From NCBI RefSeq assembly GCF_021043365.1, contig NZ_JAJNDU010000001.1:704068-768067 (forward strand): a DNA stretch of 64,000 bases, written 5' to 3'. The DNA comes from Sphingomonas sp. IC-11 (GTDB taxonomy: Bacteria; Pseudomonadota; Alphaproteobacteria; Sphingomonadales; Sphingomonadaceae). Below, piece by piece: positions 37,023 to 47,268 of this stretch. How positions within the stretch are numbered: the stretch's first letter is position 1; each line of letters starts with the position of its first letter. The notes under the pieces were generated by a model that saw nothing but the letters and a program-made list of their open reading frames with translations, was not told the DNA's origin and searched no databases. A program made the translations under genes and the position numbers.

Positions 37023-39041
37023 TCAGCCCGCGCGATTGCGACCCAGATACCAGCTCAGGTTCGCCGGTCCCCGGCTTTTCGCGCGGGGCGGGTTCATCAG
37101 GTCATACACGACGGCATTTTCCAGCACGCGCTGCACATAGTTGCGTGTCTCCGTGTAGGGGATCGCCTCTATCCAATCGACCATGTCGATGGCGCCAGTG
37201 CGCGGATCGCCGTTGGCGCGCAGCCACTTGTTCACGTTGCCAGGTCCCGCGTTATACGCCGCGATTGCTAGCGGATAGCTGCCGTAACTGCCGAAGATCC
37301 GCTGGAAATAGCTGGATCCCAACTGGGTGTTGTAGCCGGTGTCGGTCAGCAGCCGGCCGCTATCGTAGGGCAGGCCCATCTTGCCCGCCTGCTCGCGCGC
37401 CGTGCCCGGCATCAGCTGCATGAGGCCGCGCGCGCCGGCAGAGGAAATGGCAGCGCGATCGAACTGGCTTTCCTGCCGCGCGATCGCGTGAATCATCGTC
37501 CACTGGCTTTCGTAGCCCGGCGGCACCGACACAGTGGGGAAGGCGATGGCGCTATATTCGGTCTGGTCATTCTGCATTGCCATGCGGCCGACAATCACCG
37601 CCAGGTCTGGGCGACGCAGCGAACGAGACAGTTCTTCGGCAAGGAAGTGATCCGCGTCCCCTTCAACATTGGCGGCGATCGTCCGCACGAACGCGGTCTG
37701 ATCCTGATATTGCCCGATGGATCCCAGGAACTGTGCGGCTCGCACCGTCTCACGGTTGAAGAAGGCCTGGCGCGCCGCCGGATCGATAGCTGGCGAGGAG
37801 ACATCCTTGGGCGGGGTGAGCGGGCGACGCAGATGTTCCAGGGACAACTGGCCGTAGAATACATCGCGATAACCGCCAGCGCGGGTGAAGAAGGCAGTCG
37901 CATCCGCCGTCCGGCCAGCCGCCTCCGCCGCCCGGCCGGCCCAGTAGAACCCTTTGGCTCTGGTCTGGGGGGACTGGCTGCCGCGCCCGTAGCGATCGAA
38001 CATCGTCATCGCGTCGGCGGGGCGGTTGAGTTGCTTCAGTGCGGTCTGGCCTGCCAGCCAGACGAGACTGGTATAGTCGTCGCGCTCGCCATACGGCTTT
38101 TTCGAAACGTCTGTTCCCGCGGGATAGGCGTCATCAACCTGACGGGCGATGTCATAGGCGAGTTGGTACTGACGGTCGGCAGCCGCTGCCCGTGCGTTGG
38201 TCAGCAGCACTTCGTAGAATTTCTCGACATTACCGGGCAGGGCGACGCCCGGCCGGCGAATACGCGCAAGCCAGGATCGGGCGCTCGCACTTGCGCCGCT
38301 GTTGCGCAGCCAGGTCGCCTTATCGGCGATATAGCCGGCATCCAAGGCGCCGGCCGCGTCATTGGCCAAGGCGAGAGTGGATGCGGTCTCCGCATTGGTG
38401 CGGAAGGCGAGGCGCGCCTCGAACAAGGGGCGACGGCTAGGGGAGGTCAAGGCAATCTGGCGAGCGGCTACGCTGGTCGAGCCCTGCCACAGCAGCGCGT
38501 CCATGCGCGCATCGTGATCATCGGAACGCAGCGCCCCGGCGAAGTTGGTGAGGATCGCCGATTCGTCGGTCGGCGTTAGTGCGCCGCGCCGCCACGCGTT
38601 CCGCGCCGCCTCATAAGCCTCTGCGGTCGCGCCAGTGGCTTGCAGCGCCTTTGCCTGTGCCACCGCGCCGGCTGCGGTTAGCGGAGGATAGCGCCTGAAA
38701 AATGCGACGACGCTGGCAGGGGAGGCATAGCCGTTGCTGGCCTGCCGCTCGGCCGCGCGGCGGTTCGCCGTCTCGTTCGGCCAGCCGGGGTGGGCCATCA
38801 CGAAGCCGGCGTAGCTGTCGAACGGTAGCGCGTCGGTCTGCCGCAGCGCCCGCCACTGTGCCAGTGCTGCCGCCAGATCCGCATTGCTGGTCGCTTGCGC
38901 GGTGGTGGCGGGCTGCCCCTGCGCGAGTGCGTTGGCTGCTCGCGTGCGCGCAGCGTCATCCTGCCCCTGAGTGACGAGCAACGCCACTCCCAAACCCATT
39001 CCCAGTGCGATCAATGCCCCTGCCCTCAAACCAGTCACCAT
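37023..39041 (-). CDS. slt: Soluble lytic transglycosylase, Slt70-like
   Basis: A 672-residue periplasmic enzyme. It has an N-terminal export segment (TGLRAGALIALGMGLGVALLV), a long superhelical U-domain (residues ~60-490) and a C-terminal lysozyme-like catalytic domain. The catalytic Glu is E524 in HAIARQESQFDRAA, followed by GARGLMQLMPGTA, GSYPLAIAAYNAGPGNVNKW and YTETRNYVQRVLENAVVY, all standard for family 1A. It cleaves peptidoglycan glycan strands, leaving 1,6-anhydro-muropeptides. It is divergent from dapA with 76 bp between the starts. Confidence 0.93.
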   Translation of the reverse strand: MVTGLRAGALIALGMGLGVALLVTQGQDDAARTRAANALAQGQPATTAQATSNADLAAALAQWRALRQTDALPFDSYAGFVMAHPGWPNETANRRAAERQASNGYASPASVVAFFRRYPPLTAAGAVAQAKALQATGATAEAYEAARNAWRRGALTPTDESAILTNFAGALRSDDHDARMDALLWQGSTSVAARQIALTSPSRRPLFEARLAFRTNAETASTLALANDAAGALDAGYIADKATWLRNSGASASARSWLARIRRPGVALPGNVEKFYEVLLTNARAAAADRQYQLAYDIARQVDDAYPAGTDVSKKPYGERDDYTSLVWLAGQTALKQLNRPADAMTMFDRYGRGSQSPQTRAKGFYWAGRAAEAAGRTADATAFFTRAGGYRDVFYGQLSLEHLRRPLTPPKDVSSPAIDPAARQAFFNRETVRAAQFLGSIGQYQDQTAFVRTIAANVEGDADHFLAEELSRSLRRPDLAVIVGRMAMQNDQTEYSAIAFPTVSVPPGYESQWTMIHAIARQESQFDRAAISSAGARGLMQLMPGTAREQAGKMGLPYDSGRLLTDTGYNTQLGSSYFQRIFGSYGSYPLAIAAYNAGPGNVNKWLRANGDPRTGAIDMVDWIEAIPYTETRNYVQRVLENAVVYDLMNPPRAKSRGPANLSWYLGRNRAG

Positions 39042-39117
39042 TGTGGACAGAATAGCCAAGCTGCCCGTATCTGTCCTGAACGACCCAACGCACCACATCC
39101 CGTTTCAGGAGCAAGAC

Positions 39118-39993
39118 ATGTTTTCCGGATCGATTCCGGCGCTCGTGACGCCGTTCGACGCCGACGGCCGGTTCGTCGAGCATGCCTATCGAGAGCTGAT
39201 CGAATGGCAGATCAGCGAAGGTTCTTCCGCGCTCGTGCCATGCGGGACGACGGGGGAGGCAGCGACCCTGACCAAGGATGAGCAATTCGCCATCGTGAAG
39301 GTCTGTGTCGATCAGGTGCGCGGCCGCGTACCCGTGATCGCCGGCGCTGGGTCCAACGATACGCGGGTGGCGGCCGCCAACATCGCCGCGGCGAGGGATG
39401 CAGGTGCGGACGCTGCGCTGATGGTCCCGCCATACTACAATCGACCGTCGCAGGAGGGCATCTTCCAGCACTTCGCCGCGCTTGCGCCCACGTCGCCGCT
39501 GCCGATCGTGCTGTACAATGTGCCGGCCCGCACGGTGACCGACATACAGCCGGAAACGCTGATCCGGATTGTTAGCGCGTTTCCGAAGGTGTTCGTCGGA
39601 GTGAAGGACGCGTCGGGCGTTCTCCAGCGTGTATCGCAGCATCGCGCAGCGCTGGGTGATGGCTTCTGCCAATTGTCCGGCAATGACGATCTGGCGCTCG
39701 CCTTCAATGTGATGGGCGGGGTGGGCTGCATCTCGGTCACTGCCAATGTCGCGCCAAGGCTGTGCGCGGACTTCCAGGCGGCAGGTGTCGGGGCCGAGGC
39801 GCTGGCACTCCATGATCGCCTGTTCGCGCTTCACACGTCCCTGTTCACCGATGCCTCACCCGGCCCGGTGAAATATGCGATGACGAAGGTCCGCCCGAAC
39901 TTCCCTCAGGGGCTCCGCCTGCCCATGACTTGGCCTGGCGAGGCGAGCCGCGCTGCGGTGGACGCAGGGCTGGAGCGCGCCGGCCTCATCTGA
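39118..39993 (+). CDS. dapA: 4-hydroxy-tetrahydrodipicolinate synthase DapA
   Basis: A 291-residue TIM-barrel enzyme condensing pyruvate and aspartate semialdehyde for lysine and diaminopimelate synthesis. Landmarks: the pyruvate-binding CGTTGEAATL, PPYYNRPSQEGIFQHF, VLYNVPARTV (Tyr/Arg), and the Schiff-base Lys in VFVGVKDASG. The expected ISVTANV block is also present. A CAGGAG Shine-Dalgarno precedes the ATG at 39118. Homologues occur before smpB in related genomes, as here. Confidence 0.96.
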   Translation: MFSGSIPALVTPFDADGRFVEHAYRELIEWQISEGSSALVPCGTTGEAATLTKDEQFAIVKVCVDQVRGRVPVIAGAGSNDTRVAAANIAAARDAGADAALMVPPYYNRPSQEGIFQHFAALAPTSPLPIVLYNVPARTVTDIQPETLIRIVSAFPKVFVGVKDASGVLQRVSQHRAALGDGFCQLSGNDDLALAFNVMGGVGCISVTANVAPRLCADFQAAGVGAEALALHDRLFALHTSLFTDASPGPVKYAMTKVRPNFPQGLRLPMTWPGEASRAAVDAGLERAGLI

Positions 39994-40078
39994 CCGCTCC
40001 ATTACGGAGGCGTTTCGATAAGCCTCTTATTCCGGCCGCAATTCGTCCTCACGATCCGGCGAGATAAGGGGGGGCGCC

Positions 40079-40399
40079 ATGCCGGCTTGGTGGATGCTCG
40101 CGTTGCAAGTAGTCGCCGGGCCGGCCGCGCCTGTTGAACGGGCGCCGTCGGAGCGCACCTGTCCAGCTGGCCGGGCCGGCGATGATATTGTGGTGTGTGC
40201 CCGGCCCAACGACCGCTTTCGGCTGAAGCCGCTTGCTGGCCAGTTCCAGGCCGAACGTACCCCGCCAAAGGCCGAAACTGCCATAAACGGGGTGGGCACC
40301 GTGGCCGTCGAGGCTGAGCGCGCGGCCGACGCGCAGGGCGCGCCCATCAACCGCGCGATGATCCGCCTTCGTGTCCCGATCGGTGGCAAGAAGCGCTGA
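40079..40399 (+). CDS. Small secreted-looking protein of unknown function
   Basis: A 106-residue protein. The start PAWWMLALQVVAGPAA could be a short signal or anchor segment; the rest is hydrophilic with one Cys pair (RTCPAGRAGDDIVVCARPNDR) that may form a disulfide in the periplasm. The phrase GDDIVVCARPNDRFRL is typical of small uncharacterised sphingomonad proteins, as I recall. It has a GGGGGG purine run as ribosome-binding site. The function is unknown. It sits between dapA and smpB on the same strand. Confidence 0.7.
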   Translation: MPAWWMLALQVVAGPAAPVERAPSERTCPAGRAGDDIVVCARPNDRFRLKPLAGQFQAERTPPKAETAINGVGTVAVEAERAADAQGAPINRAMIRLRVPIGGKKR

Positions 40400-40447
40400 A
40401 CACGCCGCCTTCCCACAGGACGCGCAACGCCCTACATCGCCCCGTCC

Positions 40448-40930
40448 ATGCCACGTCCCAAGCCCGCCACCTTCGACAAGAAGAAGATCGTCGCCGAGAA
40501 CCGCCGCGCGCGTTTCGATTATTCGATCGACACCACCTACGAGGCCGGGATCGTTCTGACCGGCACCGAGGTGAAGAGCCTGCGTTTCGGCGAGGGCTCG
40601 ATCGCGGAAAGCTATGCCGAGGTAAGCGACGGCGGCGTCTGGCTGGTCAATTCGAACATTCCCGAATTCAGCCACGGCAATCGCTTCAACCACGAACCCA
40701 AGCGACCCCGTAAACTCCTGCTTCATGAGCGGGAAGTTAGGAAGCTCCACGGCGCCGTGGCGCGCGAAGGCATGACGCTGGTCCCGCTGATGATTTACTT
40801 CAACAGCCAGGGGCGGGCGAAGGTGGAGTTGGCGTTGGCAAAGGGCAGAAAGGCGCACGACAAGCGCGACGCGATCAAGGAGCGTGATTGGAAGCGCGAG
40901 GCGGGCCGCCTCATGCGTGAGCGCGGCTGA
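40448..40930 (+). CDS. smpB: SsrA-binding protein SmpB
   Basis: A 160-residue SmpB, the partner of tmRNA in rescue of stalled ribosomes. It begins in the family manner ([17 protein letters not shown]), with TGTEVKSLR and [22 protein letters not shown] as core RNA-binding segments, and ends in the Lys/Arg-rich tail [24 protein letters not shown] that enters the empty mRNA channel. The tmRNA gene itself was not found in this window. Its stop overlaps the DUF2062 start by one base (TGATG). Confidence 0.96.
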   Translation: MPRPKPATFDKKKIVAENRRARFDYSIDTTYEAGIVLTGTEVKSLRFGEGSIAESYAEVSDGGVWLVNSNIPEFSHGNRFNHEPKRPRKLLLHEREVRKLHGAVAREGMTLVPLMIYFNSQGRAKVELALAKGRKAHDKRDAIKERDWKREAGRLMRERG

Positions 40931-41514
40931 TGAGCACGCGTGCGCTGACCGTCTGGCAGCGCTTTGCGGCGTGGTGCCATCGCAATTTGCCGACGCGCGA
41001 ATCGCTTGAAGGCAGCCGTTTGCTCCGGCCAGTCGCTCATCGCGTACTGGCCCCCGAACTGTGGCGATTCACCCGGCGCTCCGTGCCGCGGGGCGTGGCG
41101 CTTGGGATGGTGACTGGGATCCTGTTTCCGGTTGCCCAGATACCGTTTTCAGCGATGCTAGCGCTGCCGTCGCGGGCCAACATCCCCGCTGCGGCGCTTA
41201 CGACCTTCATCACAAATCCTGTTACCACGCCGCCGCTGTGGGTGTTGGCATACTGGATCGGGAAATGGGCGCTTCACCTTGATCAGGCGCTGCCCGGAGA
41301 CCCGATGAGCAAGGCCGCACATGATGCGGCGCAGTCCGGATGGATGCAGTGGCTGATGTCTGATGCGGCGCCGGCCACCGCGCTGGGGCTTCTCATCGTT
41401 ACCGGGATCCTTTCGGTTGCAGGCTATGGCTTGTCCGCGCTCGGCTGGCGATTGTGGATCGCGCGCAAGTGGCGGCAGCGTCACGGCAGCCGCCACATTG
41501 ACGAGGCGTCTTAA
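40930..41514 (+). CDS. DUF2062 family membrane protein
   Basis: A 194-residue inner-membrane protein. The DUF2062 signature runs from SVPRGVALGMVTGILFPVAQIPFSAMLALPSRANIPAAALTTFITNPVTTPPLW (residues ~50-105), with GLLIVTGILSVAGYGLSALGW as a final span and a basic C-terminus. There are about three membrane helices. Function is unknown; some relatives are fused to glycosyltransferases or carry a nucleotide motif. It overlaps smpB by one base, an arrangement repeated in related genomes. Confidence 0.88.
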   Translation: MSTRALTVWQRFAAWCHRNLPTRESLEGSRLLRPVAHRVLAPELWRFTRRSVPRGVALGMVTGILFPVAQIPFSAMLALPSRANIPAAALTTFITNPVTTPPLWVLAYWIGKWALHLDQALPGDPMSKAAHDAAQSGWMQWLMSDAAPATALGLLIVTGILSVAGYGLSALGWRLWIARKWRQRHGSRHIDEAS

Positions 41515-41555
41515 CGAGATAGAACACGTGCCTTCACTTACCGAAGGCCATTTCC

Positions 41556-43634
41556 ATGCGTCCGTCGCTACTTATTGCCGCGATTCTTTCTACCACCGCT
41601 GCCGCAGCAATTGCGCAAACCGCGGCCCCTAAAGCGGCCAAGACCAACACCCTGAGCACTGGCAGCGCTAAATCGAGCGCTGCCGAGCAGGCCGGCCCCG
41701 CAATCGGCACCTTTGGCTTCGACATGGCGGGGAGAGATACCAGCGTCCCGCCAGGCGATGACTTTTACGCCTATGCAAACGGCACCTGGGAAAAGAACAC
41801 CGAGATTCCGGCCGACCGCTCTTCCTACGGCATGTTCCATCGCCTCCAGGATCTGTCGCGTGAGCAGACGCGTGCACTGCTTGAAGAGGAAAAGGGTAAA
41901 GCTGACAGCAAGTCGGGTAACTTTTACGCGAGTTTCCTCGACGAGGCTGCGGTGAATGCAAAGGGCGTCACGCCGGTGAAGCCTTGGATCGCCGCCATCA
42001 AGGGCGCGAATAGCAAGGAAGCGCTGGCCGCTGAAGCCGGACGCATGCAGCGCCGCGGCGTTGAGTCGTTCTTTGGCCTCTACGTCAATCAGGACGACAA
42101 GGACCCGGAGACCTATGCCGTCGTATTCGGACAGGCGGGTCTGGGTCTGCCGGATCGTGACTATTACCTGAAAGACGATGCCAAGCTTGCCGCTACCCGC
42201 ACGGCATATCAGGCGTACCTGGCAAAGATGCTGACGCTGGCCGGGGAGCCGAACGCCGACGCGCGAGCCGCTGCAGTGGTCCAGTTGGAGAAGGCGATCG
42301 CCGAAGCTCACTGGACCCGTGTTGAGAGCCGCGACGCCGACAAGGTCTACAACAAGATGACCTTTGCGGAACTTGCCGCGCGTGCGCCGGGCTACGACTG
42401 GACTAGCTACCTGCAGGCAGCGGGCATTCCGGCGGACGCTCCGTTGATCGTGGCGCAGCCCACGGCGTTTACCGGCGAGGCCAAGGTCTGGGCTGATGCG
42501 CCCGTGGCAGTGCTGAAGGATCATCTGCTGCTGCGCATGCTGTCGACCTATGCCCGTTACTTGTCGGCGGATTTCGATCAGGCGCGCTTTGCATTTTACG
42601 GCACCGAACTGACCGGTGCGCCTGAGCAGCAGGCCCGCTGGAAGCGCGGTGTGGATCTCGTCAGCAATCATCTCGGCGAAGATCTCGGTAAGGCCTATGT
42701 CGCCCGGTATTTCCCGCCAGAGTCGAAGGCCGCGGCAGATGCACTTGTCCGCAACATCATCGCGGCGATGGGCGAGCGCTTGAAGAAGCTGGAATGGATG
42801 GCGCCGGAAACGAAGCAGAAGGCGTTGGCGAAGCTCGCCGCCTTCACGCCGAAGATCGGCTACCCCGACAAGTGGCGCGACTATTCTGAGTTGGAGATCC
42901 GACGCGACGATTTGGTCGGCAATGTCGCGCGTGGAAACGAGTTCGAGTTCCAGCGCAACCTCAACAAGATCGGAAAGCCGATTGATCGGGGCGAGTGGTT
43001 CATGACGCCGATGACCATCAACGCTTATGCCAACCCGACAATGAACGAGATCGTGTTTCCGGCTGCCATCCTGCAGCCGCCGTTCTTCGATCCGAAGGCT
43101 GATCCCGCAGTGAATTACGGGGCGATCGGCGCGGTTATCGGCCACGAGATCAGCCATCACTTCGATGATCAGGGCCGAAAGTACGACCCAAGCGGGAAGT
43201 TGGCGGACTGGTGGACCGAGCAGGACGTTGCGCGCTTCAAGACCTTCACCGACCGCCTTGTGGCGCAGTATGACGCGTATGAACCGCTTCCGGGACAGCA
43301 CGTGCAGGGCGCGCTCACGCTTGGCGAGAACATTGCTGACTTGGCGGGCGTGATCGTCTCCTATGACGCGTATCGCCTCTCGCTAGGCGGCAAGAAGGCG
43401 CCCGTCATCGATGGGACCACAGGAGAACAGCGCTTCTATCTTGGTTATGGTCAGGTCTGGCGCACCAAGTACCGGGAGCCGATCTTGCGGCAGATGCTGT
43501 TGTCCGATCCCCATTCGCCAGGGGTGCAGCGCGCCAACATCGTTCGGAACGTGGATACCTGGTACGATACGTTCGGAGCGCGGCCGGGACAGAAGCTGTA
43601 TCTCACCAAAGAGCAGCGCGTCCGTATCTGGTGA
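41556..43634 (+). CDS. Exported M13-family zinc metallopeptidase (neprilysin-like)
   Basis: A 692-residue periplasmic peptidase with signal peptide (RPSLLIAAILSTTAAAAIA) and a linker. The zinc-binding HExxH is H530-E531...H534 in IGHEISHHFDDQGR, and the third ligand E591 is in LGENIADLAGVIVS, followed by the M13 hallmark GENxADxxG. Upstream blocks (FMTPMTINAYANPTMNEIVFPAAILQPPFF) also match the family. It cleaves small peptides on the amino side of hydrophobic residues. It is about 57 nt upstream of cckA on the same strand but may be independently transcribed. Confidence 0.93.
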   Translation: MRPSLLIAAILSTTAAAAIAQTAAPKAAKTNTLSTGSAKSSAAEQAGPAIGTFGFDMAGRDTSVPPGDDFYAYANGTWEKNTEIPADRSSYGMFHRLQDLSREQTRALLEEEKGKADSKSGNFYASFLDEAAVNAKGVTPVKPWIAAIKGANSKEALAAEAGRMQRRGVESFFGLYVNQDDKDPETYAVVFGQAGLGLPDRDYYLKDDAKLAATRTAYQAYLAKMLTLAGEPNADARAAAVVQLEKAIAEAHWTRVESRDADKVYNKMTFAELAARAPGYDWTSYLQAAGIPADAPLIVAQPTAFTGEAKVWADAPVAVLKDHLLLRMLSTYARYLSADFDQARFAFYGTELTGAPEQQARWKRGVDLVSNHLGEDLGKAYVARYFPPESKAAADALVRNIIAAMGERLKKLEWMAPETKQKALAKLAAFTPKIGYPDKWRDYSELEIRRDDLVGNVARGNEFEFQRNLNKIGKPIDRGEWFMTPMTINAYANPTMNEIVFPAAILQPPFFDPKADPAVNYGAIGAVIGHEISHHFDDQGRKYDPSGKLADWWTEQDVARFKTFTDRLVAQYDAYEPLPGQHVQGALTLGENIADLAGVIVSYDAYRLSLGGKKAPVIDGTTGEQRFYLGYGQVWRTKYREPILRQMLLSDPHSPGVQRANIVRNVDTWYDTFGARPGQKLYLTKEQRVRIW

Positions 43635-43691
43635 TCGCATCCGTGCCGCGCGCCGCTTGACGGGCGTGCGGCACGGATCAAGGGCCGTTGA

Positions 43692-46085
43692 ATGGCGACG
43701 CTTCCTTCCATCCGTACGCACCGTTTGACCTCGGAAGGGGCGCTCGGGATCGCGATGGCCGCTGGCCTGATCGCCGCGGTTCTTATCCTGTGGCTACTGG
43801 GGGATCCCGTGGTCGCCATCGGGTTTCTGGCAGCAGGGATCGTGGTTGGAGGCGCGGCGGTCGCGTGGCGGGCACTTGCACCGATCGCGCCGCCGCTTGT
43901 GCCGGAGATTGACTGGCAGCTGGTCCGGGCGCTCGCGGAGGAAAGCCCGGACGCGATTGCGATTACTGACCGGGCGGGGCGCCTCGTCTGTGCCAATGAC
44001 CGGTTCGAACAGATGTTTTCCGGTTTGCCGACCCCTCCGGGCCTGCCGATCGGCGAGGCGGGCGTCGGCGCCCTGGCTGCGGCAGGACGCGCGGCCTGGC
44101 GCGACGGGCGCGCTCGCGTGGATCATGCGGAAGTCGCGGGACGCGCGATCGCAATCGATGTCTCAAGAACCGGGCAGCAACAGGACCTGCTCGTATGGCG
44201 CGCCGCTTCGGCGATCGAGGCTGACGGCAGCCGCGCCCTCGCAGAGGCGCTGTCGGGGGCACTTGGAAAAAGGCTGGCGGGCTCCGGCATCATGGCTGCG
44301 TTGCTGACCACGGACGGTCGCGTGCTTGCCGCTGATCCCGTGCTGCGTACCCGGGCAATGGGACATGCCGACGCGCCAGTCGAGGGCGCGGACTTCGCCC
44401 GCTTCCTCGCGACTGACAGCCGCGGCCTGATCCGTTTCGAGCGAGAAGGGATAGAGGGCAATCCCCTGCGCCTGGTGCAGGTTCCGTTTGCGGATGTGGA
44501 GGGGGCGCCAATCCTGGTCGCTCTTCTCGACGAGGATGAAACGCCGGTTAGCTACGGCAACGGAGCCGCAGCCCATATACGAACCCTGGTGCAGTTGATG
44601 CCGCTCGGCATTGCGTTGGTGGATCGCGACGGCCGCTTCATCGAAATGAACGACGCCTTCGTTCGCGCCGCTTCTGTCGATCGCAACGCTCCGCCGCTCT
44701 ACCCCGGCGATCTCGTGGTTCGCGAGGACAAGGCGGCGGTCGCTGACGCAGTGCGACGGTTTGCAGGGGGTGGGGCCGCACACGTCGCCGACATGGCCGT
44801 TCGTCTGCGGGACCATCCCGAAGAGCCCGTCGTGCTCTCGATTGCCGGCGCGCGTGGGCTCGGAGATGCCTCGGTGGTGCTGAGCCTCAAGGACAATGGC
44901 GAGGAAACGCGACTGAAGCGGGAAGTTGCGCAGGCAACCAAGATGCAGGCCGTGGGGCAGCTTGCCGGCGGGGTAGCGCACGATTTCAACAACATCCTGA
45001 CCGCAATTATTGGCCACTGCGATCTGATGCTGATGCGTCACTCACCCGGCGACAGCGATTATGATGACATTCAGCAGATCCGGAACAACTCAAATCGGGC
45101 GGCCGGCCTTACTCGGCAGCTATTGGCGTTCTCCCGCCAGCAAACTCTGCGCCCGCAAATCCTGCAACTGCCCGACGTTGTGTCGGAGGTGTCGAACCTC
45201 CTGAAACGATTGCTGGGTGAGACGGTGACCTTGGAGGTTCGACACGGGCGGGATCTGGGCCCAGTGCGGGCGGACCCTGGACAATTGGAGCAGGTGGTCG
45301 TCAATCTGGCGGTCAACGCACGCGATGCCATGCTTGCCAAATATCCGCATGGCGGGGGCAAGTTAACGATCCAGACCCGTTCGGCAACCATCAGCGAAAT
45401 CCGTCGCAGAGGCCCGGATATCATGCCGGTGGGTGAATATACCGCGCTTGAAATATCCGACACCGGCTCCGGCATTCCTCCGGAGGTCCTGCCCAAGATC
45501 TTCGAGCCGTTCTTTACCACCAAGGAGGTCGGCAAGGGCACTGGGCTTGGACTCTCGACGGTCTACGGCATCGTAAAGCAGTCCGGTGGCTACATCTTCG
45601 CGGACTCAAAGCCTGGGATCGGTGCGACCTTCACCATCTATCTCCCGGTACACGCCACCGGAGAAGTGGCGCCGCCAAGAAGTGCGGTTGCAAGGAAGCG
45701 CCCAGCCGATGTCTGGGGAACAGGCACTGTGTTGCTGGTGGAGGACGAAGACATGGTGCGCGCAGTCGCCGAGCGGGCGCTGACGCGGCAGGGCTACACC
45801 GTGCTGACCGCAGAGAATGGCGAAGTCGCGCTTGAACTGATCGAGAAGAATCCGCGACCTGATCTGTTGGTTAGCGATGTGGTGATGCCGGCCATGGACG
45901 GGCCCACGATGGCGCGGCGCGTGCGGCTACGATACCCTGATCTGCCGATCCTCTTCATGTCCGGCTATGCCGAGGAACAGTTGCGTCGCTCCATCGATCT
46001 GGAAAACGTGGCGTTCATCCCCAAGCCGTTTTCTGTTCAGCAATTGGCTGAAGCCGCCCGCGACGCGCTTGGCCAGGGCGATTGA
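43692..46085 (+). CDS. cckA: Hybrid histidine kinase CckA (CtrA cell-cycle pathway)
   Basis: A 797-residue membrane kinase. Two N-terminal membrane helices (residues ~20-60) are followed by two PAS domains (about 80-200 and 300-420), a HisKA domain with H430 in [17 protein letters not shown], a complete ATPase domain (NARDAM N-box, [32 protein letters not shown]), and a C-terminal receiver with phospho-acceptor D729 in [12 protein letters not shown]. This layout is that of CckA, which phosphorylates CtrA through ChpT. ctrA and chpT are not in the window. Confidence 0.95.
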   Translation: MATLPSIRTHRLTSEGALGIAMAAGLIAAVLILWLLGDPVVAIGFLAAGIVVGGAAVAWRALAPIAPPLVPEIDWQLVRALAEESPDAIAITDRAGRLVCANDRFEQMFSGLPTPPGLPIGEAGVGALAAAGRAAWRDGRARVDHAEVAGRAIAIDVSRTGQQQDLLVWRAASAIEADGSRALAEALSGALGKRLAGSGIMAALLTTDGRVLAADPVLRTRAMGHADAPVEGADFARFLATDSRGLIRFEREGIEGNPLRLVQVPFADVEGAPILVALLDEDETPVSYGNGAAAHIRTLVQLMPLGIALVDRDGRFIEMNDAFVRAASVDRNAPPLYPGDLVVREDKAAVADAVRRFAGGGAAHVADMAVRLRDHPEEPVVLSIAGARGLGDASVVLSLKDNGEETRLKREVAQATKMQAVGQLAGGVAHDFNNILTAIIGHCDLMLMRHSPGDSDYDDIQQIRNNSNRAAGLTRQLLAFSRQQTLRPQILQLPDVVSEVSNLLKRLLGETVTLEVRHGRDLGPVRADPGQLEQVVVNLAVNARDAMLAKYPHGGGKLTIQTRSATISEIRRRGPDIMPVGEYTALEISDTGSGIPPEVLPKIFEPFFTTKEVGKGTGLGLSTVYGIVKQSGGYIFADSKPGIGATFTIYLPVHATGEVAPPRSAVARKRPADVWGTGTVLLVEDEDMVRAVAERALTRQGYTVLTAENGEVALELIEKNPRPDLLVSDVVMPAMDGPTMARRVRLRYPDLPILFMSGYAEEQLRRSIDLENVAFIPKPFSVQQLAEAARDALGQGD

Positions 46086-46148
46086 AACAGTTCCTTGTCT
46101 GAACGGCCGACCGTTGCGGGATCGATCCGTTCGCTCTAAGGGCCCGAC

Positions 46149-46496
46149 ATGACCAATCGCGTCTTGCTCGTCGAGGATGAGCCGCTTATCGCCATGATGC
46201 TCGAGGATTTTCTCGATGTGCTCGACCGGCAGTGCGCCGGAACGGCCGACTGCGTTGCGGCGGCACTTCCGCTGATCGAAGCAGGGGGCTTCGATTGTGC
46301 AATCCTCGACGTCAATCTGCGCGGGGGCGAAAAGAGCTGGCCGATCGCGGCTGCTCTGGCTGAGCGTCAGGTTCCGTTCGTCTTTGCGACTGGCGGCGCA
46401 GACGACATGATTGCAGACGAGTTCCGTGGGCGCCCCATTCTGCAAAAGCCGTTCACCCTGGACGGCGTAGAGAAGGCTCTCGACGCACTCGCCTGA
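46149..46496 (+). CDS. Single-domain response regulator
   Basis: A 115-residue receiver domain with no output domain. The acidic pair is in VLLVEDEPLIAMMLED, the phospho-acceptor is D57 or so in FDCAILDVNLRGGEKS, and the conserved Lys is in ILQKPFTLDGVE. The switch residue region (VFATGGADD) has Thr. It follows cckA by 63 nt. The proximity suggests phosphorelay crosstalk, but the sequence is not DivK-like enough to name. Many alphaproteobacteria keep such lone regulators of general stress (PhyR-type systems) or phosphotransfer. Confidence 0.82.
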   Translation: MTNRVLLVEDEPLIAMMLEDFLDVLDRQCAGTADCVAAALPLIEAGGFDCAILDVNLRGGEKSWPIAAALAERQVPFVFATGGADDMIADEFRGRPILQKPFTLDGVEKALDALA

Positions 46497-46878
46497 TCGC
46501 CCGTTGTGGCGAACGGGTCGATGCTTTGGTGTGCGGGCTGGGGTGCGCTTGCCTGCCCGAACCGTTGCGAGTGCGCGCAAACGACCCTCACCCCGCGTGG
46601 GAATTCTGCGGCCAGTCTTTAGCTCACCCCTCTTACGTGCAGAAACTTGAAGCTATTGTCTGTTCTGAGGCGATGCTTGAAATGCAGCCGCTCGTTGTGC
46701 GCTCTGAAGACCGACAAAGAGTGAGCCGATCGGTTTTCTGGGAGGGGCTGCAATGATCCGGTTCGATGACCCAGTGGGCTCGCGAAGAGACAACCTCGAG
46801 TGCCGGGATACTTTAGAACCCGGAGCGGCGTATAACGATGGCGCCTCTCACTCCCGCGGTCACTTGAGACTTACGGTT
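46497..46878. other. Gap without a supported gene between the response regulator and the lipoprotein
   Basis: About 380 bp. Short open frames exist on the plus strand (46526-46756) but lack a Shine-Dalgarno and family features. The DNA is slightly less GC-rich around 46630-46700. I see no convincing RNA gene, repeat or terminator. It may hold the promoter of the lipoprotein-nnr operon. Confidence 0.5.
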
Positions 46879-47268
46879 ATGCGGACGATCAACGTGATAC
46901 TGCTGTTGGCGCTCGCCGCCTGCGAAGGCGCGCCGAATGAAGGCCGGCCCACAAAGCGCGCGGAGGCGGGGCCTGCAGTTGATCCCGTCGAGGAAGAGTG
47001 GGTCGAATGCGCAATAAACGGGGCGCCCGACTTTACGCGAGTTTGCAGCGTTGAGCGGTCAAGGGCGAGTTCGGGTCTTATCTTGACGATGCGGCACCCC
47101 GATGGCGGTTTTCGCAGACTGCAGGCGATCGAGGATGGCAGGGGAGTGGTTGCTGCCGACGGAGCCGAGCCTGCCCAAGTGACGCTCCTGAGACCGGACG
47201 GGATCGAAGTGACAATCGGCAACGATCATTATCGGCTTCCTGCCACGATCACGGGGTCCGGACAGTGA
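46879..47268 (+). CDS. Small lipoprotein of unknown function
   Basis: A 129-residue protein with a lipoprotein signal (RTINVILLLALAACEG), so lipidation is expected at Cys15 or so. The mature part contains two further Cys (WVECAINGAPDFTRVCSVER) that may pair, and a C-terminal strand-rich section (LRPDGIEVTIGNDHYRLPATITGSG). This layout resembles uncharacterised sphingomonad lipoproteins. The frame is open further upstream, but the ATG at 46879 gives the clean lipobox. Its stop overlaps the GTG of nnr (GTGA), so it is co-translated with it. The link is unexplained. Confidence 0.75.
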   Translation: MRTINVILLLALAACEGAPNEGRPTKRAEAGPAVDPVEEEWVECAINGAPDFTRVCSVERSRASSGLILTMRHPDGGFRRLQAIEDGRGVVAADGAEPAQVTLLRPDGIEVTIGNDHYRLPATITGSGQ